Assembly: GCA_015499995.1 (NCBI GenBank)
Contig: JADNRV010000104.1
Location: 1 to 64,000, forward strand
Direction: 5' to 3'
Length of the DNA: 64,000 bases
Source of the DNA: Flammula alnicola
Lineage: Eukaryota; Basidiomycota; Agaricomycetes; Agaricales; Strophariaceae
Shown here piece after piece: positions 32,799 through 44,507 of this stretch. The notes under the pieces were generated by a model. It saw nothing but the letters and a program-made list of their open reading frames with translations, did no database searches and was not told the DNA's origin. The position numbers and the translations under genes were made by a program. Position 1 is the first letter of the stretch; each line of letters opens with the position of its first letter.

Positions 32799-35285
32799 TC
32801 ACGGATTGTTTAGGAGGACACGGAGATTTGGATGCATCCCGCCGAGGAGAATTCTTTTCAGATCATCCCCAGTAAGTGTCGTCGTGTATGGGACAGTGTC
32901 GACCATGCCCTGCAAAGCGAATAAGCACTGGAGAGAGTGGTAGGGCCAACAGAAACTCACGTTGACGTTTGCGTGAGCAAGCTCATAGAGTCTATCGCGA
33001 GCCCCATGATCATTACCGATCTGAACAAACTGGACACCTATGAGATTCGGATGATAATTGTTGTCTGTGATGTGTTTCGCAGCACTTTCCAGCTCGGATT
33101 TGCATAAGTCATTATCGTCTGCAAAGTGGATTGAGTATAGAATCTATATACGAGAGGAGAAAAACCGCACTAGGAGAACCATCAGTGATGACGATAAGAT
33201 CCAACGGCTTGATCTCTCTGTAGGAAAAATCCTTTCCAGCAACATTGTCAATTTTCCTGAGGTGTTCTTGCAAGCGCTCGCCGAGTCTCTCGCCAGTTGG
33301 CGTATTTCCTAGGAAATTATTGAGTCGTAATTCGCATACGCAAAGATTTACCCGACATTCTCACCATTAGGACTGACTCTATCCAAAGCAGCTTTGACCT
33401 TTGACTTATTCTATCACTTTGCTTCAGGAAATGGGTGATAGTTTGTCACAAGAGAGGCGCACCGTGATACCTCGAATCTCATCTTTCATTTTAAAGATGG
33501 TATCGGAGTTCAAGAAATAGATGTCAATTCCGTCGGTATTATTGTCAATAGCAATGTTGGCAATCGCAGTGACAGCTTGAACACATTGTTGCCATTTTGT
33601 GGGACTGCCTTCTGCCATCTATATGGGGTAGTTATGTACGTTAAGACACTGTCGGGGAGAGAGAAGGAAGGTGGGTGGCGCACAGAACTAGAGTCGTCGA
33701 TGAGAAAGACGGTGTCGTAGAACCTATCGGTAAACACGGGATGGGTAAGCCGACATGCGCAAAAAAATTCTTAATTTCTTGTAGAAGACGCACATTAAGT
33801 AGTTTTCAACTGTGGACGGACGTTTTATGTCAAGAAGAGGGTTGTAGCCTGGCATTGTGTCGGGAGGCGGAGGCGGCGGGTCCGGGTTTGGGTTATCAGG
33901 CTCATCGAAGAAATCATCGGCGATGAGGGGTAATCGAATGACAGGGTCTTCACGCATTACGATCCTTGACGGCATAGAGTCGTTTGTGAGTGGAGGAGGC
34001 TGCATGCCTCCTTGCCCTCTGCGCCGTTGTTGTTGCTGGAGATATGCATGACCATCGGTTGCAGTTCGTATGGCGGAATAGACAATGGGTTGAGGGATGC
34101 CGTCGGTGTAGTCGGCGACCTTCTCCTCGAGAGCCAGTTGTTTGTTGCGCCGGCGAAGACAGAGATATCCGAGAATGGCGAGCAGGATGATGAGAAGTCC
34201 GCCAACAATGCCTCCCACAATAGCACCAGTGTTATTCGATGTTTTCCCGATATTTGATCCAGTGGCAACTCCTGAAGTTGCAGAAGATCTAGCAGAGGAG
34301 GAAAGCCCTGTCGATGAGGAAACCCCCGTCGATGGGATTGAACCATTCTGTACGACCAGATAATCGAGCGTCAATGGTGTGGTTTGCTTGTTTCCTTGGT
34401 ACGTAACGACGAGTTTGTGCTGTCCAGCAGTGAGTTGAGGTGTTTGAAAAAATTTCTGGTTATAAATTGTAGTTGAGGTGGCTGGAAGGCCTTTCAATAG
34501 GAAAGTAACTGGTGTTTGACCATCGACAGCATATGTCCCTGATGTCGCATTGTGAGGAAGTTCCGTTGGTATACAGCCGTACCAACTGAGGGAGATCCCT
34601 GAAGAAGAAAATTAGGAAAATCCGTATACAGGAAAGAAAGCACTCACCAGTGAAGTCAAAAGTGAAAATCGAGCCTGTCTTGGTTGTCATATTTGCCGAG
34701 CCGCCCAAAGCCCCCCACCCGTGTCCGAATGCCGATTCCAAATGTGGGTCCAACGAGTCGATGAGAATCACTTGCTGATCCAAGGCCATGCTCGTGGAGG
34801 GCACGTATTGGATCTGATCGACCCAAAATGTCTGCGCCTTTAGGACTGTTGCGTTAACGGTGAGCACATGTGGTCCATCCACCAAGGCATCTTGCTCGCA
34901 AAATACCCAATTATTTTCTGCAAATTGGAAAGGAGCTGTTGCGCCGATGCTGATCTTGTCGACAAAGCACTCCCAGACGGGGTCAAGAACCCCAGAGTCG
35001 TTGCGAAGGTTGTTGCTCCCATACACTCTCACTTTCGTGCCTGTAGATTGATTGCTGGGTCTGATTCTCTTCCGACATGAAGCAATAAGAAAGGACAGAC
35101 TTACCATTGAAGGCGTAGGCAAGGCTGGCGTTCGTTTTCGTGCCATGCAGAGTACTCTGATAGGTCGGCCCAAAGTTCCCTGTGGAATCTTGGCTGCCTG
35201 AAGCGTCTTGAAACCAAGGTCCAGAGTATTGGATGTCAGTGTTCATGTCGTCCACGACGACCCATCGCGGAATGGCTGTCGACAT
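32799..35285 (-). CDS. Family B membrane protein fused to vWA domain (B3)
   Basis: The start MSTAIPRWVVVDD is at 35285. Two beta-sandwich ectodomain repeats follow: IQYSGPWFQD...WECFVDKISIG, then HGWGALGGSANMTT...SLSWYGCIPTELPHN. Next come a Ser-rich stalk, the membrane helix GGIVGGLLIILLAILGYLCL, an RRRNKQ stop-transfer and a short Gln-rich tail. At RLP (about 33928) family B similarity ends. The open frame continues through DDFFDEPDNPNPDP and PGYNPLLDIKRPSTVENYL into a complete vWA domain: YDTVFLIDDSSS (MIDAS-like), DGIDIYFLN, PTGERLGERLQEHL, LIVITDGSP, ending VLLNNP. All vWA introns splice in phase. It may instead be two overlapping genes, with the vWA starting at the ATG of MPGYNPLLD. A receptor-like role with a cytosolic vWA module is inference. 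Confidence 0.75.
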
Positions 35286-36716
35286 CTCTTTGAGCACTGC
35301 AGGGAGTCTAAGAGACGTCGTCAAAAACTAGGAAGTCAAGGGCGAAAGTGGTCCTATCTGCCGATTTGAAAAGGCAGAGAAGTGGCAAAGTATTTACGTA
35401 TCCACCCCGGGGGCAAGGCTCGCTTCGCCATCCGCTCCGCCATCCTAATAGCGTGACACAGTTGTACTATGCGATAAATATCATTCTTTAATGGCGGACA
35501 ACATTTCGGTGTTGAAAGGAAAAAACATAATGAGATGATTCATGAAGGCGAGTTGTTGGTGAGTTGACGCGTTGACGAGTCACGACCCAAGTCTGCTGAA
35601 ATGTGCGCAGGCGCACCGGACCGGCGCCGCCGTCTCCCACGGGTCGGACAACCTCGAGGCGACTTGTATCCTACGAGGCTACGACCACATTTTCCTAAAA
35701 AAAAGTTCATATTCCTATAAGCATTAATCACTTTTATCTTAGGAACTTTTCGGATGCAAGTAGGAGATGCAATGGATATTGGCCATTTTACATAAGACAT
35801 CTAACTGATAGAAATTTACCCGTTAAGTATTTGTAGTTGTTTATCTGCGCACCCCTTCAAGGATTGCGAGCGCAGAGCAACTTGAACCATTCCACTTACT
35901 ACTTACAACCGGATAAGCAGGAGTGCCAATGCGATACTTTCTGCGGATGACGGAGCTTCAAGCTTCAAGTGTTCTAGACTCACCTGGCTAGCTGTGGTGT
36001 ACTCCATTACCGAGTAACTGATCCAACCTCGAGTGACTGTCGTTCCGGCGCTTGCAGCTCAAGCAGCTCGGTGCGGAGACCCATTTATACGTCTGCTTTT
36101 CAACACCTAAACCATTTTCTCAGAACATCCCCCTACGGCAAAAATGCCATAAGTAGTCTCCCATTTGTGGTTATCATTTCAGATGAATTCAGTCTGGAGC
36201 AACATCTATTTTTACCTTGGTCCAAGTTCATACTCTACTACTTATGTAGGCCAATTCCGATTGTTACCCTGGGAAATGCTGGCGCCCCCGGTCCTGTTCA
36301 AAGCCATGATCACGTCGTAATGGCTAGCTTACTGTTTCTCCAGTTGGGTGACTGAACCCCCAGACTTACTCTCGAGCCACGTGTGTAAGCTATTCGACTC
36401 TGACAGCATCGTAAGGTCTTCGTTTGTTGCTATCATTCGTTCTCATATGACTTCTCTCTCTAGGTCGTATCTTCCTCGAGCTGTCAATCAGGATCATCCG
36501 CACATTCAATGCAGGATTTTCACTCGCGCGGTTCGAAGGAGAAACAGACACTTTTAAGTGTTATTTTTGGACTTCTTGAGATTGCGCCGCCAAATGGATC
36601 AGCTGGTTACCTGAGGCCTCTCCCCAGCGAATCTAAAGCTTTATCAAACTCTGGAATGACTTGTGATATATATTTGGCTACTAACGCTTTGGGTCTTCAC
36701 CCTCTATCTTCTCCCG
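35286..36716. other. Long intergenic region between B3 and FAD oxidase
   Basis: This holds the B3 and FAD-oxidase promoters. ATATATATTT at 36666-36675 is a possible TATA element about 45 bases before the oxidase ATG. Two plus-strand ORFs near 36071-36557 overlap without motifs and look like chance. A GC-rich patch at 35610-35660 has no assigned role. Confidence 0.4.
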
Positions 36717-39391
36717 ATGGCCTCTCTCTCTGCCTTTGGGTTCAGCCTCGCCTCGCTCTCCCCCTTGGAATTGGCCCAAAGTCCCCTGTGTGGGCCGCTG
36801 GGACCAGCTACACCAGACTGGAATGCCTTGAATACTACGGTTGGGGGACGATTGCACAGCGGTGTGCCATGGGCAAAGCCATGTTTTTCCATCTTCAACG
36901 AGGAAGCCGTGCAGCCAAATGACGACGAATGTCTGGATATCCAGTCAAAGTACTTTAACGACCACTGTGAGTTGGTGCTTGCATTGTCGCGTACATTTTA
37001 ACTGAACATTATATATACTTCAGTACCGCGTTCATATCAATTTGGGGGTTTTGGCTGTGTATGTCGATTCTTCATTGCCATGTTAACCTCGTTTTAATCT
37101 CGTGCTTCCGTTAGACTCAATATGAAATGTGCATGTCCACAGGAGACCACTGCCATCTGGATTGGACGAATGCTTCGAACCCTTTGGCTTTCGCTCCTTC
37201 GCAGGAATGTAAACAGGGAAGCATATCGCCATTCTACGTATGTACCCTGCTCGCTTTTTCGTACAGCCCTTCAATCAACGCATCTCTAGATTGATGTGAA
37301 AAACAAGGATGATATTCTCGCAGCATACGAATTCACCAAGAAAGAGGGCGTCACTCTTACGATTAAAAACACTGGGGTATGGTGACATCCTCGACCAAAG
37401 AAACTTTGGACTCATCATTATCGACTGATAGCATGATTTCAAAGGTCGTAGCTCGGCGCCAGGTTCTTTATCACTCTGGGTAGGTTACTCCCTCTCTTAC
37501 TCGGCGCTTTTTTCTGATAATTGTCTAGATGCACAACCTCAAATATGTACGCTGAAAGGATTTGGTCAATCTTACCTTTGCAACAATTCTAATCCAGCAT
37601 TCCATCAGATTTCTCATGACACAAATTTCATTGCGGAGGGCTGTGATGTCGAGGGTCAATCTGCCATGACATTCGGGGTATACTGTCTTTTAAAGTCATG
37701 CAGGATTGCTGTTATTTATCACGTTTCATCCTAGGCGGGTACACAGTTCTATGACATCGACAAATTTACGGAAGAAAATGGACTGCAATTCGTCGGAGGT
37801 TCCGATCAATCTGTTGGCGCTGCAGGTGGCTGGGGACAGGCAAGTCATTTATTTCTTAATACATACTCGAATATCTCATTATTTTATAGGGAGGAGGTCA
37901 TTCGCCCTTAAGTCCAAATTATGGCATGGGTGCCGACCGTACTGTACGTTCGACGCAATCAGGTTAAATTATGAGCTAACCGCGCCGTTCCATAGCTGCA
38001 ATATAGAATCGTCACCCCTGATGGTATTTTCCGCACTGTTAATGCCTGTCAGAATGAAGACCTGTTCTTCGCTCTTCGAGGCGGAGGCGGAGGCACGTTT
38101 GGTGTTGTCCTTGAGGCTACTATGATGACGTCGCCAAAGGAGCCGTTCAGGATGTATGTCATTTCATTCGAAATCTGAGGTTTGATGTTGAACGCGAATT
38201 CATAGGGCGAATATTAACTGGCCAGTGGGTAACGACAACCTTGAATCCGTCTTGGGCATCTTCCTCGATAACATCACCGCATTCGCAAAGGATGGATGGG
38301 GAGGATATTTCACAGTGCGTCGGTTATACCTTCTTGTTTTCGTATCTAACTTGAAGCTTTCTAGCCTTCCATTGGCAATCTCGTTCTTATTACACCAGCA
38401 AAGCGCGTAGATTTGAAATCTGCCCAAGAATCCATGAAAGCCTTGGTCGATCTCACTACAACTTTGGGAGGAGTGTCGACTGTGACTGATATCCCAACAT
38501 ATAATACTTGGTTCAAAGGTTGGGTTGACGGAACTAACGGTGCTCAGGATGTAAGTTTTGGGCGTACACATATCCCAAATTATCCCTAGCTAATTATTCC
38601 GTCTTTCGTAGCCCGTCGGGTTACCGATCGTGCTTACTTCTCGGTTAATCCCTGCCAAGAATCACGAAACTGCGAGTAGTCGAGAAGAACTGAAAGAAGC
38701 CCTGTTGTCTGCCTTCGCTAACTCTGCGTTCTCACAACTTCACATCACCACACCTTTCGGCTTCAATGGAACGGATGGCTCGGATACCAGTGTGAATCCT
38801 GTCTGGAGGAAAGTGCTTTATCAGGTGATTCATTTCTCCTCCTACTATGCACACGAACGTTCTTACACTTATTCTTAGGTCATGCTTGTGAATAGTTGGT
38901 ATTGGGACTCGAAACTGGAAGACAGGCAACAAGCCTATGCAGCGTCAAGCAAAGCTGCAGACTTCCTGCGTGAAATCACTCCGGATTCTGGTGCATACGT
39001 TGTGCGTATTTCGACCAAAATCTGTGATTTAGAAGCTCATTCATTTGTAGAACGAGTCTGACGTCCATGAGCCTGATTGGCAGGGTAGGAGCTCTTGCGT
39101 GCTTTTGCCCTCTTCGGCAGACTAACTTTTGTATCTCTGCCTCAGTTGCTTTCTGGGGCGACAACTACCCTCGTCTTCTGGCGATCAAGGAAAAATAGTA
39201 GGTTCTACCATTGTTATTAAGTTGCCCATCCTTATGGCCATGATGATCCAGCGATCCGGACCATATCCTCGATTGTTGGCATTGCGGTAAGCCCCAAATA
39301 TGTCAACGATGATTGTGCAATGCTAATAATATATGTCTTTATAGTTGGATGGAAGGGCGCCAGCGACCCGCAATACAAATGCTACATCTAA
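36717..39391 (+). CDS. Secreted FAD-linked oxidase (BBE/PCMH type)
   Basis: This is an FAD-dependent oxidase of the berberine-bridge/6-hydroxynicotine oxidase class; the substrate is unknown. The start [15 protein letters not shown] is at 36717, the first real ATG of the frame, and opens a likely signal peptide. The FAD-binding PCMH domain shows [20 protein letters not shown], with the His expected to bind FAD, then [20 protein letters not shown]. The position that holds Cys in bicovalent enzymes is Trp here, suggesting single covalent attachment. The substrate domain includes [20 protein letters not shown] and [12 protein letters not shown]. The C-terminus spells [12 protein letters not shown] then [15 protein letters not shown]. 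More than ten short introns join in phase; no lesion was found. Confidence 0.9.
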
Positions 39392-39602
39392 TCTACCCAA
39401 CCCAACTAACAATCCATTTATTAGTCATTGACCTTATGTTATTTTTTCATGCAGGTGAAACGGGGCTGTGAGGCCGGATTATAATTTATTGAGTATGATA
39501 CACATCGATAGCGGAAGATAACACATATAAACGTCCTCTGATGTATATAACGTTGATGCAAGATGCGGCAAAAGTAACTATTTACGATGAAAACAATCTT
39601 CA

Positions 39603-41623
39603 TCAAGGACTCTCCTGTAGGACACGTATTAAAACGACCTTCGGCTTCAAGATCATATCAATCTTCGAATCTGAACTTCCGCCGCGTGATTGTTCGCCAA
39701 CAGTACGCTGCAAGCCCAAACCACTTGTACCAGCAATATGTTCCATCTGCGACAATGCCGCGGTGTTGGTTCGGGTAGTCGTATGCGCTTCGTCCATCCA
39801 TTTTGCTTGGAAGGGCGTGTCAGGTCCCACCACGGCGAGCTCCAGGCCGCCGCACAGATCCTTTTCGGCAAGTGCAGCTCGGAGATCATAGGCGAGCTTA
39901 ACGAGAGACAGAATCTTCGCCGAGAACATGCTTGCACGTTGATTTCGTACCTTCAGGCCGCCTAGACGCAGAAGTTGGCCGAGGTCTTTGATAATATCGC
40001 TTACCCAGTCAGGAAACTTGGCAGCCATGGAAGTGCTTGAATGCGGTTGGACAATTTGAATCGGTCTTCCGCACATGATTTGGGACGCTAGGATAGTCGT
40101 CGTGAGATTCTTCAAGACGGAAGGGCGACGAAGAACTTACTAATTGCCTTATGTGACGCATTGGCCGATTGCGCAGACAATTCTATCAACAGATCTGCGA
40201 AAGACCGCTGCTTAGGGTACCACCCTTCTATGATGGCAGAACACCAATGCGCCATGAAAACCTCCAAGACGACCTGCGTCAGGAGGAGACGAAATCCGGG
40301 CTTCCGCTCCTTCGTTTGCGTCTCCATCATGGAAGACATGCCCTCTCCAACAACCGCCCTAGCCCGCTCGACGTCGACGGCGACGAGCGCGTTCGTACGC
40401 TCGAGGTTCTCCACGAAGAGGTTGGCGATCTGCAATATCTCTTCGTTGAGTACCTCGACCGCGCCGATCACCTCTACGCTCGGCTCGGGCTCCTTCGCGA
40501 GCGCCTGTTTGGTGCGCCTGATAAAGCTAGATATGCCCTCCTGCCGCACTTCCAGCTTCGCACGCGTGACGTGGTCGAGGCACCGGATTTGCCGTTCGGC
40601 CCTCTGCAGCTTGTGGTGCATGGTGTCTAGTTTGGCTTGCCAGCCGTGCTTCTCCAGAGCCAGTGAATTGAGCTTTGACCTTGTTTTGAACAGTTCGGCG
40701 TTGGCTTCGTGCAGCGCGCGTGTTTGAGCTGCTATCTCTTTGTTGAGATGGTCATTCTGTGCCTCGGTGGCTTCAAGACGTTCGAGCAAACTTTCCTTCT
40801 CTTCAAATCTTTCAGCCGTTGTTCGTCGTATTTCAGCCTTGGCAGTTTCTAGTTCACGTTGGGTGCGACTCAGAAGGCTTTCAAGAAGCTTCTGCTGATC
40901 CTGTACTTGATAGTTCGTGGCTATGGGGCGTGCAGACAAGGGTTCGCCGGATTTATCGAGTGTGGGTGGGATGTATGGAGGAGGCAACGTCGATTCTGAC
41001 TGTGATTTTGAGTGGCTCGTTTTGCTCGAAGGAGGTTCGGAAACATTAGGGCTGTCGGGAACCGACGTTGAAGGCCCTTCTGAACGCGAGGAAAGATTTT
41101 GTTGCGATTGCAGTCGCCTGAGCCTTCCTGTCTCCTCCATCCTTTTGGCATAGCTCGCATTAAGTCCAAAAATGCTGGACGAGGATGATGCCGTGGACGA
41201 AATCGAAGTACTTGACTCGAAGATTGGCTGAAGCATACTAAAAGCATCCGGCTGCCGTCTCCGAGCCCGTCGTCTGGTCCTCTCTGCATCCTCGGTTTCC
41301 GGAGATGGCGGTGAAGGATCGGGTTGCTGTGTATTGGGATCCCCGTCCTCGTCAAAAGGAGGTGCAGGTAGACCTTTCTGATTCGGCAAGATGGAAGAAG
41401 ATCCCTTGGACGAAGTGCTCCCTCTTGTCAACAGGGTATCGTCCTGAACGTCCTCTACACTTTTGGATCCGGGAGAGGGTGGCACGCTGAAGCTTGTGCT
41501 GGGAGTTAATGGAGGAGGTTCATCCAAATCATCGACAAACGAATCTCTTTCATCGTCAACATCTCTGGCTGGCGTCGTGGGTGTAGGGAGGACAAAAGAG
41601 CGAAGAAAACTGCTGCTGAACAT
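39603..41623 (-). CDS. Coiled-coil protein, unknown function
   Basis: The start MFSSSFLRSFVLPTP is at 41623. The frame extends six codons further, but only to a TTG. The first 220 residues are Ser/Pro-rich and probably disordered, with an RRRARRRQPDAF basic patch. Residues of about 230-400 form a long coiled coil (KLLESLLSRTQRELETAKAE, NKEIAAQTRALHEANAELF). The rest is helical, with EGISSFIRRTKQALAKEPEP and VLEVFMAHWCSAIIEGWYP, and a C-terminal exon after one short intron (about 40110-40140) ending VLIRVLQESP. I do not recognise a named family. A cytoskeletal or vesicle-tether role would be a guess. Confidence 0.75.
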
Positions 41624-42269
41624 CGCGTCTGTTGTTGGCAATGGACATAGATGTTAGTTTCCCTTCAGGCCACCAAACACGCTTCGAAAGCATGTACAAG
41701 GTAGATAAGCGCCTGGGCACCGCTCTCATGTCGATTTGAAGTGATAGGCAGTGGCATCGTGATGGTTACTAATACGCTACTATTATAATACAAGTCCTTT
41801 CCCTGAAGAGCCACGGAATATCTTAGGGGTAAATGATTTAAACAGATTGCCTCGGAGGATGTTCAGGTATATTGGTTTTCTCTCGACGGCCTCATATGCC
41901 CTTCCCATGTGACGGACTTTCAGAGACTAACATATAAAGGATCCGCTCCTGTGGGGAAGGCTCGCTGCGCCGTCATGGTAGGTGGGCACAATTAACACTG
42001 ATTTTTTTGGCACAATACCATTGAATACTGTTGAATACACCCATACATAAGATATCAAATGCGTAGAGGACAAAGCGAGAGAGATATGAAACGAACAAGG
42101 CCTGGGAAGGACCTTTGGCTTTGTTTGTCCGCCCTGCTCAGCCCTTAGAGAATGATTAATTGCTCCGTAGCTCGCTGATGGAGAACTTCTAGGCACTAAA
42201 CCACTCGCTGCTGGGCAGTGAGAGGATTTTTTCTTTCTGACTCCTTTCATCTCCTCCACCGTCCACGAG
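41624..42269. other. Intergenic region upstream of A4
   Basis: This carries the promoters of the coiled-coil gene (minus) and A4 (plus). The last 70 or so bases before A4 resemble the A1 upstream region in inverse orientation, including a TTTTTCTTTCTGACTCC tract. No gene is seen. Confidence 0.45.
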
Positions 42270-43847
42270 ATGGTTGTTCTCCTACTTGGCCCAGGCGCTT
42301 TTTTCTCTGTCATTCTCTTCTGGCTCTATGTGTCTCCAGTGACCTCAGCAATTGTCAATAGGACAATTGACGACTCGTTCGGAGACTCCCAGACAGGCCA
42401 GCTCGTCACCTATGCTCCTGCAACGGCCGGGGTCTGGGCGGATGAAACGTGTCCGGTTACAGTTTGTGCGATTCGGCCAGACACTACGCAAGCGTTCAAG
42501 GGAACATATACCGCTGCAACATACAATCCAGGCTTGGGTTCAATGTCTATCACAATGCAATTCACTGGTAAGTATCAACCACTATGTTATCGATCCTCAC
42601 CTGATCTGTATCCTTTTCGATAGGAACGGCGATTTATGTTTTCTTCATCCTCGCCAATGCCGACAGCGGGATTACAACACTGACACTGGCTAATATGACG
42701 TTGGACGGAAACGCTCCGGAACTTTTTCAACACTTCCCAGATTTGACAACGACAAACTTGGACTACAACTCTTTGGTATTCTCGAAAGCGAACCTCGCCA
42801 ATGTCCAACACACTTTGGTCATATCGACATCAGGAAACTCCAATGTTTTTGTCAATTTCGACTATGCTATTTATACGTGAGCATGACTGTCAATGAAAGT
42901 GTTTCTGTCAAAGGCTCAAAGCTCATTCATCCATCAACAGTCACGAAGATAACGCACCTCTACTCCCATCGTCACCCTCTGGGAGCGCCTCATTGTCTGC
43001 GTCATTGGCTGCATCTCCATCTGCGTCATTGGCTGCATCTCCATCTGCTTCATTGGCTGCATCTCCATCTGCATCATCGGCTGCATCTCCATCTGCATCA
43101 TTGACTGCATCTCCATCTGCGTCATTGGCTGCAACTCTATCTGCATCTCAAACTGCCTCTGAAGCTTCCAAGACTCCGACGGATTCAACGAGTAAGACCG
43201 CGCAGGACAATTCTTCAAGTAACAAATCGCCGGTTTCAGCTGGGGCAATTGCTGGTGGTGTTATAGGAGGAACTGCGGCCTTAGCACTGCTAGGCATCCT
43301 TCTTTTCTGCCTCCGCCGTCGAAACCATCGATCGAGAAATATGATAGAAGTTAGAGACTATGTCCCGCCCTACCAAGACACTTCTGCCGGCAATTCCCCA
43401 TCCTCAAGCTCTGGCGTCAATTATATGGATGGAGGTAGACCTCCACCCTTAAGATCTGTCACCAGCGGCGATCACCTATTAGGAATGGAAAGAGTAAGTC
43501 CTGTCACCCCGGAGCGGCCCTTGAGCAACGTCGAGGCCATTCGACAGGCACGTCAAAACGAAATCGACCAGCGACTCCGAGCTGTACAGCAAGAGATGAT
43601 GTCCCTTGCTTCTGATCTCGGTGGAGGAGAGAGGGGCAGCCGGCTTCAACCACTCCGCAGGCAGGGGGCAATGAATCAATACCAGGCTGTGGGAGGGGAG
43701 GAATATGCTGCGATGAGCATAGCGGAGATGGAGGAACAGCTTCGTATCACGAGAGAGCAGATTGCATCTTTGCAGGAGCAACAGCAGTCGGCGTGGGCCC
43801 AGGGGTTATCAGACGACCCTCCGCCAGGATACACGCCAGCAACATAA
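42270..43847 (+). CDS. Family A membrane protein, copy A4 (inverted)
   Basis: This is the same architecture as A1-A3 on the opposite strand. The start MVVLLLGPGAFFSV is at 42270. The ectodomain has NRTIDDSFGDSQTG, a widened Cys pair (CPVTVC), YVFFILANADSG and FVNFDYAIYT. Two short introns lie near 42570-42624 and 42880-42945. The Ser/Ala stalk is expanded by an 8-residue repeat. The membrane helix GGVIGGTAALALLGILLFCL is followed by RRRNHRSRN, then the shorter tail form (no PPLMGEIG segment), two coiled coils and DDPPPGYTPAT. It is open throughout. Its flanks match A1 more than A2 or A3, so A1 and A4 are likely an inverted duplicate pair. Confidence 0.82.
42991..43150 (+). repeat. 24-bp coding minisatellite in A4 stalk
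   Basis: About six tandem units of 24 bases, each starting TCATTGGCTGCATCTCCATC, encode ASPSASLA repeats in the extracellular stalk. Units differ by one or two bases. A1-A3 have at most short, irregular Ser-rich versions. Confidence 0.9.
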
Positions 43848-44507
43848 AGTTTGTAGATCAAGTTGTTTCTTTGTCGTATACCCTCTCATAAATTGTATGA
43901 CAACACCACGCTCACTTCAGTACATCCAACACTAGTCTTGTGTATAAATTAAGTGCGCTTATTTCATTCTTTTTATCTCGATTTATTCTCAGCGTTCACT
44001 TTGGACTCGTGTCTCGTTGAGTCTGCACGCAGTGGCGACTCTGGCGCCAACCCATCAAAAGCGAAATGCGAAATGCGACGGCGAACGGCGGCCGACTTTG
44101 AACCTCCCTAATAATTTATAGGTCTAGCGTTTCCGCGCTGTCACTGGCAAATGTCCATGTGGTCCGAGCTTCTCTATATCACCTTGCCTGTGAGCTTCCA
44201 AGTTGTTTAAACAAACCCTTCTTAACAGCGACCATCACCTCTATATAGTACGTACTCGTTATCGATCTGACAACCAGCCGTGTGTCCGTCTGTGACCGCA
44301 ATCGCATTGGCCTTACAGACCTTTATCTTTTCTTACAGAAGATGCACACGGACTTGGGGCGTCAGGCTTCAGGATTCTTTTCCGAGAACCTTGCATTCTA
44401 TAAATGCAGGCACGTTCGTCGAGAAATGGGCACCACAAAATCCACTTCCAACTTCCCAAAGACTGAACCTCCTTTCTTTCCAACAAACCGAATCACAATC
44501 GATAGCA
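43848..44507. other. A4 3' flank and OYE upstream region
   Basis: The part to about 44246 is the inverted copy of the A1 3' flank. The rest is unique and must hold the Old Yellow Enzyme promoter. A short local duplication (GCGAAATGC twice) lies near 44062-44077. No gene is seen. Confidence 0.5.

Noticed and set aside
35400..35445. Upstream exon for B3 beginning MAERMAKRALPPGWI
   Set aside because: A donor exists, but no acceptor joins it to MSTAIPRWV in phase without a stop.
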